Shown here: piece by piece, positions 7,971 to 17,240 of the stretch | Position numbering within the stretch: the first letter of the stretch is position 1 | Layout: each line of letters begins with the position of its first letter | Origin: Trebonia sp963843745 | Lineage (GTDB): Bacteria > Actinomycetota > Actinomycetes > Streptosporangiales > Streptosporangiaceae | NCBI GenBank assembly: GCA_963843745.1 | Contig: CAWJLP010000007.1 | Location: forward strand, 2,170,001 to 2,234,000 | Direction: 5' to 3' | DNA: 64,000 nt | The notes under the pieces: generated by a model | The model's database searches: none | Told to the model about the DNA's origin: nothing | What the model saw: the letters and a program-made list of their open reading frames with translations, nothing else | Made by a program: the position numbers and the translations under genes

Positions 7971-9416
7971 TCAGCTGAAGGTGGGCAGGAAGACCGACTT
8001 GGTCGTCAGGTAGGCGTCCATGCCCTCGGGCCCGTACGCGCTGCCCTGGCCGCTGGCGCCGCGGCCGCCCCACGGGGAGCCGATGTCGGGCTCGTACAGG
8101 TTCACCCCGAACGTGCCGACCCGGGTCTTCTTCGCGATGTCCAGGCCGCGCTGCGGGTCACCGGTCCACACGGTCGCGGCCAGCCCGAACCCGTCGTTGG
8201 CGAACGCGACCGCCTCGGCCTCGTCCCGGTACCTGATCACGGTCGCGACCGGGCCGCAGATCTCCTCCTGGGCGATCGGCATGCCCGGCGTCACGTCGGC
8301 GAGCACGGTCGGCTCGTAGAAGTAACCGCGCACCGGCGAGGCCGGGCGCCTGGCCCCCTTCACCACCCGCGCGCCGTCGGACACCCCGGCGCGGACCCGG
8401 CCCTCCACGTCTGACCTGCGCCTGCTCGAGGCGAGCGGCCCCATCGTGGTGGCCTCGGCGAGCGGGTCGCCGATCACCAGCGACGCGGCCTGCGAGGTCA
8501 GCGCCTCGACGGCTTCGTCGTAGCGCTGTTCGGGCACGAGCACCCGGGACATGGCGAAGCAGGTCTGGCCCGAGTTGCCGAAGCACAGCGCGCCGAGGCC
8601 GTGCGACGCCTGGCCGAGGTCGGCGTCGTCGAGCACGATCGCCGCGGACTGGCCGCCGAGCTCCAGGCTGGACGGCTTGAGCTCGGCGCCGCAGATCGAG
8701 GCGATCCAGCGGCCCTGCTTGGCGGGCCCTGAGAACGCGACGGTGTCCGTCCCTGGGTGCCTGGCGAGCAGGCCCGCGGTCTGGTGCGTGCCGGTGACCA
8801 GGTTGAACACGCCGGGCGGAAAGTCGGCGGCCTCGAACGCCTCGGCCAGGATGTAGGCCGACAGGCTCGTCGCCGCGGCGGGCTTGAGCACGATCGTGCA
8901 GCCGGCCGCGAGGGCGGGGGCGAGCTGGCTGAACGCGAGCATGATGGGGTAGTTCCAGCTGGCGATCACCGCGGCCACGCCGGCCGGCTCGCGGCGGACC
9001 ACGGTCCGCCCGGTGAAGCTCACCGCGGTCCTGGTCTCCTCGGTGTCCATGGCGCGCGCCAGGCTCGCGTAGTAGCGGAGGATCGCGCAGGGCGCCGCCG
9101 CGTTATGCTGCCGCGAGTAGGCGATGGGCATCCCCATCTCGGCGGTGACGAGGCGGGCCGCCTCCTCGGCCCTGGCCTCCAGGGCCGCGGCCAGCCGGTC
9201 GAGCGCGTCAGCGCGGTCGGCGGGCGCGCAGGCAGCCCACTTGCCGTCGTCGAACGCGCGCCTCGCGGACCTGACGGCCTTGTCGACGTCGACGCCGACG
9301 GCGGCCGGCACGGCGCCGACCACCTCTTCTGTGGCTGGATTGACGATAGTGATCACGTCGGGAGATGCTGAACCGACCAGCCGACCTCCCGCGTAGATAT
9401 CGCGGTACTCAAGCAA
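7971..9416 (-). CDS. NAD(P)-dependent aldehyde dehydrogenase
   Basis: This member of the aldehyde dehydrogenase superfamily (481 aa from the TTG start) oxidises an aldehyde to the acid. The catalytic Glu252 lies in LELGGQS and the nucleophile Cys286 in GNSGQTCFAMSR. The NWNYP-like block reads ASWNYPIMLAFSQ, and KPAAATS and FSGPAKQG mark the cofactor fold. TTG at 9416 has AAGGGGG just upstream and fits the promoter, whereas the ATG at 9434 would lie only 12 bases from the -10 box. The gene is divergent from a PucR regulator. It could serve the same pathway as the alcohol dehydrogenases in the window, but the substrate is unknown. Confidence 0.85.
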   Translation of the reverse strand: MLEYRDIYAGGRLVGSASPDVITIVNPATEEVVGAVPAAVGVDVDKAVRSARRAFDDGKWAACAPADRADALDRLAAALEARAEEAARLVTAEMGMPIAYSRQHNAAAPCAILRYYASLARAMDTEETRTAVSFTGRTVVRREPAGVAAVIASWNYPIMLAFSQLAPALAAGCTIVLKPAAATSLSAYILAEAFEAADFPPGVFNLVTGTHQTAGLLARHPGTDTVAFSGPAKQGRWIASICGAELKPSSLELGGQSAAIVLDDADLGQASHGLGALCFGNSGQTCFAMSRVLVPEQRYDEAVEALTSQAASLVIGDPLAEATTMGPLASSRRRSDVEGRVRAGVSDGARVVKGARRPASPVRGYFYEPTVLADVTPGMPIAQEEICGPVATVIRYRDEAEAVAFANDGFGLAATVWTGDPQRGLDIAKKTRVGTFGVNLYEPDIGSPWGGRGASGQGSAYGPEGMDAYLTTKSVFLPTFS

Positions 9417-9445
9417 CGTCGGCCCCCTTCGCACGGAAGTGCCTG

Positions 9446-9476
9446 ATTATTTGCGCGCCGGATACGGGTCTGTCAA
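9446..9476 (-). promoter_or_regulatory. Promoter of the aldehyde dehydrogenase gene
   Basis: On the minus strand there is a perfect TTGACA (9476-9471) and an AATAAT (9451-9446), 19 bp apart. The spacing is longer than usual. The position supports the downstream TTG start. Confidence 0.4.
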
Positions 9477-9649
9477 GTACCCGTAACATATCATCCGACT
9501 CCTGACCCAAAATCTGTCATGTGTCGGCATCGTTGTCAGCCCGTGGCCGGGCCGCTTTGGGGGTGTGGGCGGCCACAGCCGGGCCGGCCGGGCGGCGAGC
9601 GAATCCTTGTGATGGGTTTTCACCGGCCGAGATGCGTGGTAGACATCCC

Positions 9650-9667
9650 TTTGTGGGTTCCCACAAA
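9650..9667. promoter_or_regulatory. Palindrome TTTGTGG-N4-CCACAAA before the PucR gene
   Basis: This perfect 7-bp inverted repeat (8-bp if the centre is counted differently) lies 37 bp before the start codon of the regulator. A near-identical palindrome lies at 53091-53108 before the oligopeptide transporter operon. It may be an autoregulatory operator. Confidence 0.6.
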
Positions 9668-9703
9668 CACGAAGACAGCCCAGCACCCTATAGTTCAGGG
9701 ACC

Positions 9704-11032
9704 ATGCCTGATCCGACACAAGCCGCTAGCCGGCTGACAGCAGAGCCGACCCCCAGGGAAAACCAGCGGGACGTCGACAGGGAGAACGCTGTCCTGCGCG
9801 AGCTGGTCACCGTGTACCGGCACCTGTCGGGCCTCGCCATGCAGGACGCCGACCTGGCCGGAGTCGTGCAGCTCATCTCCGAACGGGCGTCGGCCACCGT
9901 CGCGGTCGTCAGCCAGCTGATGGACGTGCAGACCGCCGCCTCGCCGGGGCTGCCGCCGGAGAAGGCGGCCGCGCTGGTGCGGGACCACGTGGTGCACCCG
10001 CGGCTCGGCCAGGTGCTGCGCGCCTCGCGGCTGTCGCAGCGGGCGCTGCGGCTGCCGAACGTCGGCGGGGTGCCCGCCATCATCGTCGCGCCGATCCTGG
10101 TCGGCGACGAGGTGCCGTCGTACCTGATCACCCTGGACCCGGCCGAGGAGTCGTTCGGCGAGGACATGTCGCTGCTGGTCACCGAGCACGCCGCCACGAT
10201 CTGCGGCGTGATCCTCGGCCGCGAGCGAGTGGTTGCCGCCGCGGCCCGCCGGGTCCGCGACGACCTCGTGGAGGGGCTGCTGCTCGGCCGCGGCCGGGAC
10301 GCCGGCGACGCGGCCCGGTGGGCGGCGCACCTCGGCTACGACCCGGCCAGGACTCACAACGTCGCCGCGATCGCGTTCGAGCTGCCGCCGGCCCGGGCCA
10401 CCGACGCCGAGGCGCTGCGGCAGCGGATCAGGGAATCGATCGAGCACTTCATGACCACGCGCGCGCCGGAGGCCATCGTCTCGGCCCGCGAGGCGGAGGT
10501 GGTCGTGGTCACCGCGGCGGTGCCCGATCCGCGCAAGCTCGGCCAGGCGTGCCTGGCCCGGCTCGCCGAGCTGTTCCCCGGCGCGAAGGTCGTCATCGGG
10601 ATCGGCGGGCCATGCAAAGAGCCCGAGGAGATCTCCAGGTCCTACGACCAGGCGCACCGCACCACGCAGACGCTGTGGCGGCTCGGCAGGACCGGCGGGG
10701 TCGCCGCGTTCGAGGACCTGGGCATCCACCGGCTGCTGCTGCAGGTGCCCGACCTCGGCGAGCTGCGGTCGTTCGCCGCCGAGGTGCTCGGCAAGCTCAG
10801 CGAGCACGAGCAGGAGCACAAGTCCGAGTACCTGTCCACGCTCGCCTGCTACTTCAGGGAGAACAACAGCCCGCAGCGCGCGTCCAGGCTGCTGCACGTC
10901 CATCCGAACACGGTGGCCTACCGTATTAAGCGGATCGAGGAGATCACCGGGCTGCGGCTGGACAACTACAGGGACCGGCTGATCGCGCAGGTGGCGCTGG
11001 AGATCCTCGACGCGTTGCCGGAGGCACAATAG
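9704..11032 (+). CDS. PucR/CdaR-type transcriptional regulator with a GAF-like domain
   Basis: The 442-residue protein has a GAF-like sensor region at about residues 50-170, a central GGDEF-like CdaR domain and a C-terminal PucR helix-turn-helix (SPQRASRLLHVHPNTVAYRIKRIEEITGL). Such proteins usually activate nearby catabolic genes in response to a small molecule. The ATG at 9704 starts MPDPTQ; upstream sequence in the same frame looks non-coding. Its TAG stop overlaps the GTG of the next gene (TAGTG), so the two are translationally coupled. It is divergent from the aldehyde dehydrogenase. The target genes are not known. Confidence 0.83.
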   Translation: MPDPTQAASRLTAEPTPRENQRDVDRENAVLRELVTVYRHLSGLAMQDADLAGVVQLISERASATVAVVSQLMDVQTAASPGLPPEKAAALVRDHVVHPRLGQVLRASRLSQRALRLPNVGGVPAIIVAPILVGDEVPSYLITLDPAEESFGEDMSLLVTEHAATICGVILGRERVVAAAARRVRDDLVEGLLLGRGRDAGDAARWAAHLGYDPARTHNVAAIAFELPPARATDAEALRQRIRESIEHFMTTRAPEAIVSAREAEVVVVTAAVPDPRKLGQACLARLAELFPGAKVVIGIGGPCKEPEEISRSYDQAHRTTQTLWRLGRTGGVAAFEDLGIHRLLLQVPDLGELRSFAAEVLGKLSEHEQEHKSEYLSTLACYFRENNSPQRASRLLHVHPNTVAYRIKRIEEITGLRLDNYRDRLIAQVALEILDALPEAQ

Positions 11033-12924
11033 TGACTGATTCAACGGGGACCTCGGCTACGGGGCCCGCCTCGACAGAGACCGCGCGGCGGCTGCTGTCC
11101 GGGGAGCGGGTGCTCGTCGGCGACGGCGCGATGGGCACGATGCTGCACGCCGCGGGGGCCGCGCTCGACAGGTCGCTGCCCGAGCTGAACCTGTCCGAGC
11201 CGGGCCTGGTGGAGACCATCCACGACAGCTACCTGAGCGCGGGCGCGGACATCATCCAGGCCAACACGTTCGGCGCGAACCGGCTGTGGCTCGGCGACCA
11301 CGGGTTCCCCGACAAGGTGGACGAGATCAACAGGTCCGGGGTGCGCCTGGCCCGCGCGGCCGCCGCGCGGGCGGACCGCACCGTGCTGGTCGCCGGCTCG
11401 GTGTCGCCCGCGGTCACCGCGCTGCAGCGCCGCCGGGCCGGGTCGGCCGAGCGGATGGAAGTGCTGCGCGAGCAGATCCTGGCCCTCGTGGCCGCCCCTC
11501 CCGACGGGGGCCGCGGCGTTGACCTGCTGATCCTGGAGACGTTCGGCTACCTGGACGAGCTGGTCGAGGCCGTGTCGGTGGCCGCGTCGGTGACCGACGT
11601 GCCGCTGATCGCGCAGGCCACGTTCGCCGACGACGCGCACACGCTCGGCGGCGAGACGCCGCGCGAGGTCGCGTCCGTGCTCAGCGCGATGCCGGTCGCG
11701 ATGATCGGCACCAACTGCACGGTCGGACCGCAGCGGATGCTGGTCGTCGCCGAGGACCTGGTGCGATACTCGGCGGTGCCGGTCAGCGCCCAGCCGAACG
11801 CCGGGCAGCCGCGCCGGGTCGGGCCGCGCACGTTCGAGTTCAGCATCGACGGCGGGTACTTCGCCAGGTACCTCGGCCGGTTCGCCGACGCCGGGATCAC
11901 GCTGGTGGGCGGCTGCTGCGGCACCACGCCGACGCACATCAGGGCCGCGACCGAGGCGGTGCGCACCCGCGGCGCGGCATCGGCGGCGCCGCGAGTGTCC
12001 GCCGCGGAGCGGCGGCCGCGTATCGCCGAGGTTCACGGCGCGGGATCACTGGCCGAGCTGCTGGCCGCGCGCCGCTTCGTGGTCGGGGCCGCGCTGACCC
12101 CGCCCGCCGGCGGCTGGGCCGGCGACAGCGACCAGGCCGCGGCCGTGCTGCAGGCGAACGGCATCGGGCTGGTCGTCGTGCAGCCGCGGGAGAACGCGCG
12201 TACCCACATGGACTCGCTGAACATGGCGCTGCAGCTGCAGCAGCGGGTCGGCGTGGAGACGATCGCCACGGTCACCACCTGGGACAAGACGATCATGTCG
12301 CTGCAGGCCGACCTGCTCGGCGCGCACGCGCTCGGGATCCGTTCCGTGGTGTCGACCACGGGCAGCCCGCCGGTGCTCGGCGACTACCCGGCGGTGGACG
12401 GCACCTGGGAGGTCGACTCGGTCGGGCTGACCGCGCTGCTTGCCGGGCTGAACGCCGGGCGCGACTCCAACGGGCTGGCGCTGACCGCGGGGACGTCGTT
12501 CTGCATCGGGGCACGGGTCAACCCGGGCGCCCGCGACGCGCAGGCGGAGATCGCCCGCGCGCACGCCAAGATCAGGGCCGGCGCGCAGTTCCTGATCAGC
12601 CGGCCCGTCTACGAGCTCGAGTCGCTGTCCCGGCTGGTGGCGGCGCTGGACGGCACGGGCGTGCCGCTGCTGCTGTCCGTCAGCGCGCTGCGCTCGTTCG
12701 AGGAGGCCGACTACCTGGCGAACGAGGTGCCGGGGGTGACGATGCCCGCCGACACGCTGGACGCGCTGGAGAAGGCGGGCCGCGGCGCGGCCCGCGCCGT
12801 GGGCGTCGATCTGGCCGCGCAGCTGCTCGGCAAGGCCCGCCCGCTGGTCAGCGGCGTGATGCTCGCCGCGCCCGACGACGACGTGGCGAGCCTGGTGCCG
12901 CTGATCGACGCCGCGCTGGGCTAG
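11032..12924 (+). CDS. Homocysteine S-methyltransferase fused to methylenetetrahydrofolate reductase
   Basis: This 630-residue bifunctional enzyme has an N-terminal half (about 10-300) of the homocysteine S-methyltransferase fold: GDGAMGTML near the start, and zinc ligands Cys229 in GTNCTVGP and Cys295/Cys296 in GGCCGTT. The C-terminal half (about 335-630) is a methylenetetrahydrofolate reductase-type FAD barrel. The pair would make methyl-tetrahydrofolate and move a methyl group to homocysteine. The GTG start overlaps the stop of the PucR gene. It complements the MetE-like and MetK genes at the far end of the window. Actinobacterial fusions of this kind are known. Confidence 0.85.
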   Translation: MTDSTGTSATGPASTETARRLLSGERVLVGDGAMGTMLHAAGAALDRSLPELNLSEPGLVETIHDSYLSAGADIIQANTFGANRLWLGDHGFPDKVDEINRSGVRLARAAAARADRTVLVAGSVSPAVTALQRRRAGSAERMEVLREQILALVAAPPDGGRGVDLLILETFGYLDELVEAVSVAASVTDVPLIAQATFADDAHTLGGETPREVASVLSAMPVAMIGTNCTVGPQRMLVVAEDLVRYSAVPVSAQPNAGQPRRVGPRTFEFSIDGGYFARYLGRFADAGITLVGGCCGTTPTHIRAATEAVRTRGAASAAPRVSAAERRPRIAEVHGAGSLAELLAARRFVVGAALTPPAGGWAGDSDQAAAVLQANGIGLVVVQPRENARTHMDSLNMALQLQQRVGVETIATVTTWDKTIMSLQADLLGAHALGIRSVVSTTGSPPVLGDYPAVDGTWEVDSVGLTALLAGLNAGRDSNGLALTAGTSFCIGARVNPGARDAQAEIARAHAKIRAGAQFLISRPVYELESLSRLVAALDGTGVPLLLSVSALRSFEEADYLANEVPGVTMPADTLDALEKAGRGAARAVGVDLAAQLLGKARPLVSGVMLAAPDDDVASLVPLIDAALG

Positions 12925-12929
12925 CTCGC

Positions 12930-14192
12930 TTAGCGGGGGCTGACCCATACCGACAGGTGCGCGGGCTCCAGGGCCTCGTGGACCGTTTGAGCCAGGTCGT
13001 CGCGGGCCGCGTCGAGGTTCACCGCGTCCTTGAGCCGGTCCGCGAACGCGGCGACGGTGGTCTCCGCGTCGTAGCGGGCCCGGTTGAACCGCCGGTCCAC
13101 GAGGCGCTGCACGCGCCGCCGCACCGGGCTGAACAGCGCCGCCGCGGCCAGCGTCGACGCGGCCACCGCGACCGGGGTGTGGAACCCGAACACCTCGGTG
13201 GTGAGCAGCACCAGCCCCGCGTACACGCCGACGAGCAGGCCGGTCACGATCGCGTAGGCCAGCGTGCGGGAGACGATCCTGTCGATGTCGAACAGCCGGT
13301 ACCGCAAGACGGCCACGCCGATGCTCACCGGCAGCGCGAGGAAGCCGATCACGGGGATGGCGCTACTTCCTGGCACGTCCCTGACCAGCGCGTCGTTGAA
13401 TGGCCCGAGGATGATCAGAGTGGTGGCCGACCCGGCCAGCAGCCACTTCAGCTGCTGGCGGCGTTCCCCCGACGAGCGCCTGAAGCTGAGCGCCTGGCTG
13501 GCGATGGAGGCCAGCCAGCACACGGCCAGCACCGGGAAGAACACGTTCTGCACCACGTTCCACCACCCGGCCGCGGGGTCGTTGCCGCCGAGCAGCAGCA
13601 GGTTCCCGCCTGAGTCCACCTGGGTGCGGTGATCGGCCAGGGCGCGCACCGTGAGCACGACCGCGCCGGCCATCCACAGCGCGGCCACCGCCACGTAGGC
13701 GGCCACCAGCCACCGCCAGCGCGAGGAGGGCAGCCGGCCGTCGGGGAACAGCAGGACGAGCAGGCCGAGCAGCACGATCCCCGGCGCCCAGCCAGGCTGG
13801 GCGAGCAGCGCCAACCCGCCCAGCGGGAGATCACCGTGCCTGAGCCCGTAGTCGGCCACCGTGTAGTAGCTGGCGTCCTCGCTCAGGGCGAAGAAGAAGG
13901 CGCCGCCGAGCATGATCCAGCCGAGCGGGTTGGCGGGACGGCGAAATGCCAGCACCCATCCGGCCGCCGCGAACGCGGCCGACACCCATATCGGCAGCGA
14001 GCCGCCGCCGGCGTTCAGGTTCTGGCGCGCCAGCCCGGACAGCGGCACCGCGGCCGCGAACAGGGCCAGCAGCACGCCGCCGACGACTATGCAGGCCGAC
14101 CGCGACGTCAGCCGTATGCTCCCCACGAACACCACCGTACGCGCGGAGCGTTCCGGGAACGTTACCGTTCTTACCGTTAGCCGGTCAGTCAC
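12930..14192 (-). CDS. Multi-helix membrane protein resembling a histidine-kinase sensor part without the kinase
   Basis: The 420-residue protein has about nine predicted helices, including SACIVVGGVLLALFAAAVPLSG and GIVLLGLLVLLFPDGRLPSSRW. After the last helix comes FSPVRRRVQRLVDRRFNRARYDAETTVAAFADRLKDAVNLD, which resembles the linker before the dimerisation helix in LiaS/ComP-like sensor kinases. No H-box or ATPase domain follows: the protein stops within 40 residues. It may be a stand-alone sensor or a kinase that lost its catalytic end. It converges with the methyltransferase/reductase gene and is divergent from the Tat-exported protein. Confidence 0.65.
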   Translation of the reverse strand: MTDRLTVRTVTFPERSARTVVFVGSIRLTSRSACIVVGGVLLALFAAAVPLSGLARQNLNAGGGSLPIWVSAAFAAAGWVLAFRRPANPLGWIMLGGAFFFALSEDASYYTVADYGLRHGDLPLGGLALLAQPGWAPGIVLLGLLVLLFPDGRLPSSRWRWLVAAYVAVAALWMAGAVVLTVRALADHRTQVDSGGNLLLLGGNDPAAGWWNVVQNVFFPVLAVCWLASIASQALSFRRSSGERRQQLKWLLAGSATTLIILGPFNDALVRDVPGSSAIPVIGFLALPVSIGVAVLRYRLFDIDRIVSRTLAYAIVTGLLVGVYAGLVLLTTEVFGFHTPVAVAASTLAAAALFSPVRRRVQRLVDRRFNRARYDAETTVAAFADRLKDAVNLDAARDDLAQTVHEALEPAHLSVWVSPR

Positions 14193-14227
14193 GCATACCT
14201 GGCCTCGTCCGTGGCATGCTTACGCGG

Positions 14228-15799
14228 ATGGAAGGGAAGACGAGCCGGCGAGCCTTCCTCGGCCTGGCCGCGGCGGGCGCGGCGGCCGGGGTCGCGTCCG
14301 GGGCCGCCAAGATCTTCGGCCACCCCGCGACGTCCGGGCATCCGGCCGCGCTCACCGCGTCCCCCCGCCCGTGGAAGCCCCCGGTGCCGGAGAACTCGCT
14401 GCCCGGCGACCCGCACTGGCAGCTGCATAACCTCGGCGCGGAGCACGAGATCGAGGGGTACACGGGCACCGCGAGCGTGCTGACCGGCGAGTCGTTCCCG
14501 CTGTTCGTCTCCACCAACTCGAGCGGCTTCCGGGTGACCGCGTTCCGGCTCGGCTGGTATCAGGGCACCGGCGCGCGCAAGGTCTGGTCCTCGGGGCCGG
14601 TGCACGGCGCCCGGCAGAAGAGCGCCGCCGTCGTGCAGCCGACCAACACGGTGGTCACCGACTGGGACCCGGTGGTACACGTGCCCACCGACGACTGGCC
14701 CGCCGGTGCCTACCTGCTCCGGCTCGACGCCGACTCCGGCGCGCAGCGGTACGTGCCGATCACCGTGCGATCCGCCTCCACGGCCGGCAAGATCGTGATC
14801 AAGAGCTGCGTGCAGACCTGGCAGGCCTACAACTTGTGGGGCGGCTACGACCTGTACAAGGACGCCGCGGGCGCGTACTCCAACCGGTCGCTGGTGGTCA
14901 GCCTGGACCGGCCGTACGACTCCAACGGCGCCGATTACTTCCTCACCTACGAGCGCAACGTCGTCAAGCTCGCCGAGCACCTGGGCCTGAACCCGGCCTA
15001 CGTGACCAGCATGGACATCGCCGCCGACCCGCACCTGCTCGACGGCGCCAGCGCGCTGCTCTCGCTGGGCCACGACGAGTACTGGACGCCGGAGGAGCGC
15101 GCGAACGTCACGGCGGCGCGGAACGCCGGGGTGAACCTGGCGTTCCTGGGGGCGAACGCGGTGTTCCGCCGGACCCGGCTGCAGTCCTCCACGCTCGGCG
15201 CCGCCCGCGAGGTGGTCTGCTACAAGACCTCGTATACCGAGGACCCGCTGTACCGCCAGGACCCGACGGAGGTCACCAGCGACTGGCGCGAGCCGCCGAA
15301 CTCCGACCCGGAGTCTTCGCTGATCGGCACGATCTACGAGGGTTACCCGTGCGACGCCTCGTTCGTGGTCTCCAGCCCGTCGAGCTGGGTGTACGCCGGC
15401 ACGGGCGTGTCGTCGGGCACGAGCTTCCCGCACCTGGTGGGCGTCGAGTACGACCGGGTGAACCCCGCCTACCCGGTGCCGCGCCCCATCGAGGTGCTAT
15501 CCCACTCGCCGCTCACCTGCCAGGGCGCGTCCAGCTACGGGGATTCCGCCTACTACACGCATTCGAGCGGCGCGGGCGTCTACAACTGCGGGACGATGCG
15601 CTGGGTGGAGGCCATCTACGGCGACCAGCCGCACGGCATCACCGGCAGCACCCCGGACTTCGTCCGCCAGGTGACGACGAACATCCTGCGCGCCTTCGCC
15701 GACGGCCCCGCCGCCTCGAAGCACCCGGCCCGCGACAACCTGGTCGCCACCCGCGAATACGTCGGCGACCCGGTAGGCAACCCCCAGAACCTCCAGTAA
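14228..15799 (+). CDS. Tat-exported N,N-dimethylformamidase beta-subunit-like protein
   Basis: This 523-residue protein begins with a twin-arginine signal (TSRRAFLGLAAAGAAAG), so it is exported folded. The body resembles the large-subunit C-terminal domain of N,N-dimethylformamidase, with an N-terminal beta-rich part and a glutamine-amidotransferase-like fold. The segment YNLWGGYDLYKDAAG and the block LSLGHDEYWTPEERANVTAARNAGVNLAFLGANAVFRR are typical. The true formamidase is cytoplasmic with a small subunit; neither holds here, so the substrate is open. The ATG at 14228 is chosen for the Tat motif; 14216 is also possible. It stands alone. Confidence 0.7.
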   Translation: MEGKTSRRAFLGLAAAGAAAGVASGAAKIFGHPATSGHPAALTASPRPWKPPVPENSLPGDPHWQLHNLGAEHEIEGYTGTASVLTGESFPLFVSTNSSGFRVTAFRLGWYQGTGARKVWSSGPVHGARQKSAAVVQPTNTVVTDWDPVVHVPTDDWPAGAYLLRLDADSGAQRYVPITVRSASTAGKIVIKSCVQTWQAYNLWGGYDLYKDAAGAYSNRSLVVSLDRPYDSNGADYFLTYERNVVKLAEHLGLNPAYVTSMDIAADPHLLDGASALLSLGHDEYWTPEERANVTAARNAGVNLAFLGANAVFRRTRLQSSTLGAAREVVCYKTSYTEDPLYRQDPTEVTSDWREPPNSDPESSLIGTIYEGYPCDASFVVSSPSSWVYAGTGVSSGTSFPHLVGVEYDRVNPAYPVPRPIEVLSHSPLTCQGASSYGDSAYYTHSSGAGVYNCGTMRWVEAIYGDQPHGITGSTPDFVRQVTTNILRAFADGPAASKHPARDNLVATREYVGDPVGNPQNLQ

Positions 15800-15863
15800 C
15801 GCTTACGCCGTACACCCCGCCGCCCCCCCGGCCGCAGTCGCCTGACCTGTCGGCTTGCCCGCC

Positions 15864-15910
15864 GGTTGCGCAATCGACGCCGGTAGAGCATGCCGATTGC
15901 GCATTGACTG
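15864..15910. repeat. Paired GATTGCGCAATC-type palindromes
   Basis: TTGCGCAATCGAC and, 15 bp later, GCCGATTGCGCA face each other and could form a stem of about 12 bp. The string GAGCATGC-CGATTGCGC recurs with one change at 16223-16240. Confidence 0.6.
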
Positions 15911-15997
15911 CCTCGCGGCCGAGGCTGCTTTCCGGTAGCGCTGAAAGACCTGCCCGCGCTGTCTGCCGGCCGGGTGTTCAACGTTTATTCGATCGTG

Positions 15998-16107
15998 GTG
16001 CGGCTGGGGACTGCGGGATTGACGGGGCAGCGCCGGGCGCGGCCCAGGGCCGGCCTGGACGATGGTGGATCGTTAGGTGCCCTGGGCGGGCCTTTTCGAT
16101 CCACCAT
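15998..16107 (+). repeat. 110-bp dispersed element, reference copy
   Basis: It aligns by hand with the reverse complement of 43181-43291 at about 85% identity over 110 bp. The right half is a stem-loop with arms GATGGTGGATCG and CGATCCACCATC. The left half is GC-rich and has no open frame that is conserved between copies. Confidence 0.75.
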
Positions 16108-16231
16108 CGTCGCGGAACGCTTGCGGCCGGGGCAGGCCCGCCCGGATACGCGATGCGGTAAGGCTCAAAGGCCGTATGCCGCCTCGATCGTGAGGCGTGC
16201 TGGGGCATTGGCACGCACCGATGGAGCATGC

Positions 16232-16247
16232 TGATTGCGCGATCGGC
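16232..16247 (+). repeat. GATTGCGCGATC palindrome, diverged copy
   Basis: It reads TGATTGCGCGATCGGC and is preceded by GGAGCATGC, as at 15885-15898. This is a variant of the palindrome with one base changed. Confidence 0.45.
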
Positions 16248-16283
16248 AGGTCCGGGCGAGGACGGTGGACTGCTTCCATCGGT

Positions 16284-16330
16284 GCTCGATCCTGGTGGCG
16301 CCCGGGGACTGTGGGACGTGCGGGGCAACG
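16284..16330 (+). repeat. Partial copy of the 110-bp element
   Basis: CTCGATC-TGGTG, GGGGACTG-GGGA and GCGGGGCAACGCCG line up with the left end of the element at 15987-16035. The stem-loop half is absent. Confidence 0.5.
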
Positions 16331-16358
16331 CCGTCGGCGGCGACGGCGGGCCGCCGCC

Positions 16359-16428
16359 ACTTTGGGCGCGAACGTCACCGCGAAACTAGGGCAAAACGGA
16401 CATAAAACGGGACGATCGCGCCCTAAGT
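16359..16428 (-). repeat. 70-bp inverted-repeat element, copy 2, reversed
   Basis: Its length is exactly 70 bp and its outer arms are ACTTTGGGCGCGAACG and CGATCGCGCCCTAAGT, which are imperfect complements. The loop matches copy 1 only when read on the minus strand. It abuts the GATTGCGCAATC palindrome. Confidence 0.7.
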
Positions 16429-16447
16429 GATTGCGCAATCGACAGGT
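16429..16447 (+). repeat. GATTGCGCAATC palindrome, copy shared with 43 kb
   Basis: The 19 bases GATTGCGCAATCGACAGGT are identical to 43358-43376. The first 12 form a perfect palindrome. It lies 15 bp before the start codon of the PfpI-like gene. Confidence 0.65.
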
Positions 16448-16461
16448 GAGATGATGCCCGC

Positions 16462-17240
16462 GTGCGCGTTCTGATGCCGCTGCCCGACCGGGACTTCGAC
16501 GTCACGGAGGTCGCGGTGCCGTGGCGGGTCCTGCGCGATGCCGGGTACCAGGTCGTCTTCGCCACCGAACGCCAGGGCACGGTCCCGGCGGCCGACCCCC
16601 GGCTGCTGACCGGTGTCCTGTTCGGCCAGCTGGGCGCGGCGCCCGCCGCCAGGACCTGTACACGGAGATGACCAAGGCGCCGGAGTTCTCCGCCACGCTC
16701 GCGTGGGACGAGCTGGACCCGGCTAGCTTCGACGGGCTGCTGCTGCCCGGCGGCCACGCGCCGGGAATGCGGCAGTACCTCGGCTCGCCGGTGCTGCGCG
16801 ACCGGGTAGCCGGTTTCTGGCGGCTGGGCAGGCCGGTCGGCGCCATCTGCCATGGCGTGCTCGTGCTGGCGCGGACCCGTGATCCCGCCACCGGACGCAG
16901 CGTGCTGGCCGGGTGCCGGACAACGTGCCTGCCCAAGTACATGGAACGCTCGGCATACCTGGCCACCGGGTGGCGGCTCGGCCGCTACTACCGGACCTAT
17001 CCGGCCTACGTCGAGGATGAGGTCAAGGCCAGCCTTGACGACCCGCGCGCCCAGTTCGTGCGGGGGCCGCTGACGCTATCCGCGCGCGGCACCGCGACCG
17101 ATGACCGCCCGGCGTTCACCGTGGAAGACGGCCGTTACCTGTCCGCGCGCTGGCCGGGTGACGCCTACCTGTTCGCACGCCGCTTCAGCGAGATCCTCGC
17201 CGTCACTAGCGACGGCGGCGGCCGCCTTCCAGGCCGGTGA
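16462..17240 (+). pseudogene. DJ-1/PfpI-family protein gene with a one-base frameshift
   Basis: From the GTG at 16462 the protein starts MRVLMPLPDRDFDVTEVAVPWRVLRDAGYQVVFAT, the usual N-terminus of the DJ-1/PfpI superfamily. The frame fails at about 16651-16654. The next frame continues DLYTEMTKAPEFSATLAWDELD and carries the nucleophile elbow as GAICHGVLVL, with FDGLLLPGGHAPGM before it. Adding one G near 16653 would join the two parts into a protein of about 258 residues. All family motifs survive, so the loss is recent or is a sequence error. Its 3' end overlaps the convergent GlsB-like gene by 35 bp. Confidence 0.75.

Larger units (their letters stand above)
15800..16461. other. Gene-free repeat island of 660 bp
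   Basis: No gene is credible here. The stretch holds the GATTGCGCAATC palindrome family (15864-15910, 16232-16247, 16429-16447), one full and one partial copy of the 110-bp element, and a 70-bp inverted-repeat element in reverse orientation. It shares the 110-bp element and the palindrome with the island at 42837-43640. Confidence 0.75.

Noticed and set aside
12046..12948. Long minus-strand frame opposite the methyltransferase/reductase fusion
   Set aside because: It is antisense to a well supported enzyme and has an Arg/Gly/His-rich composition typical of GC shadow frames.
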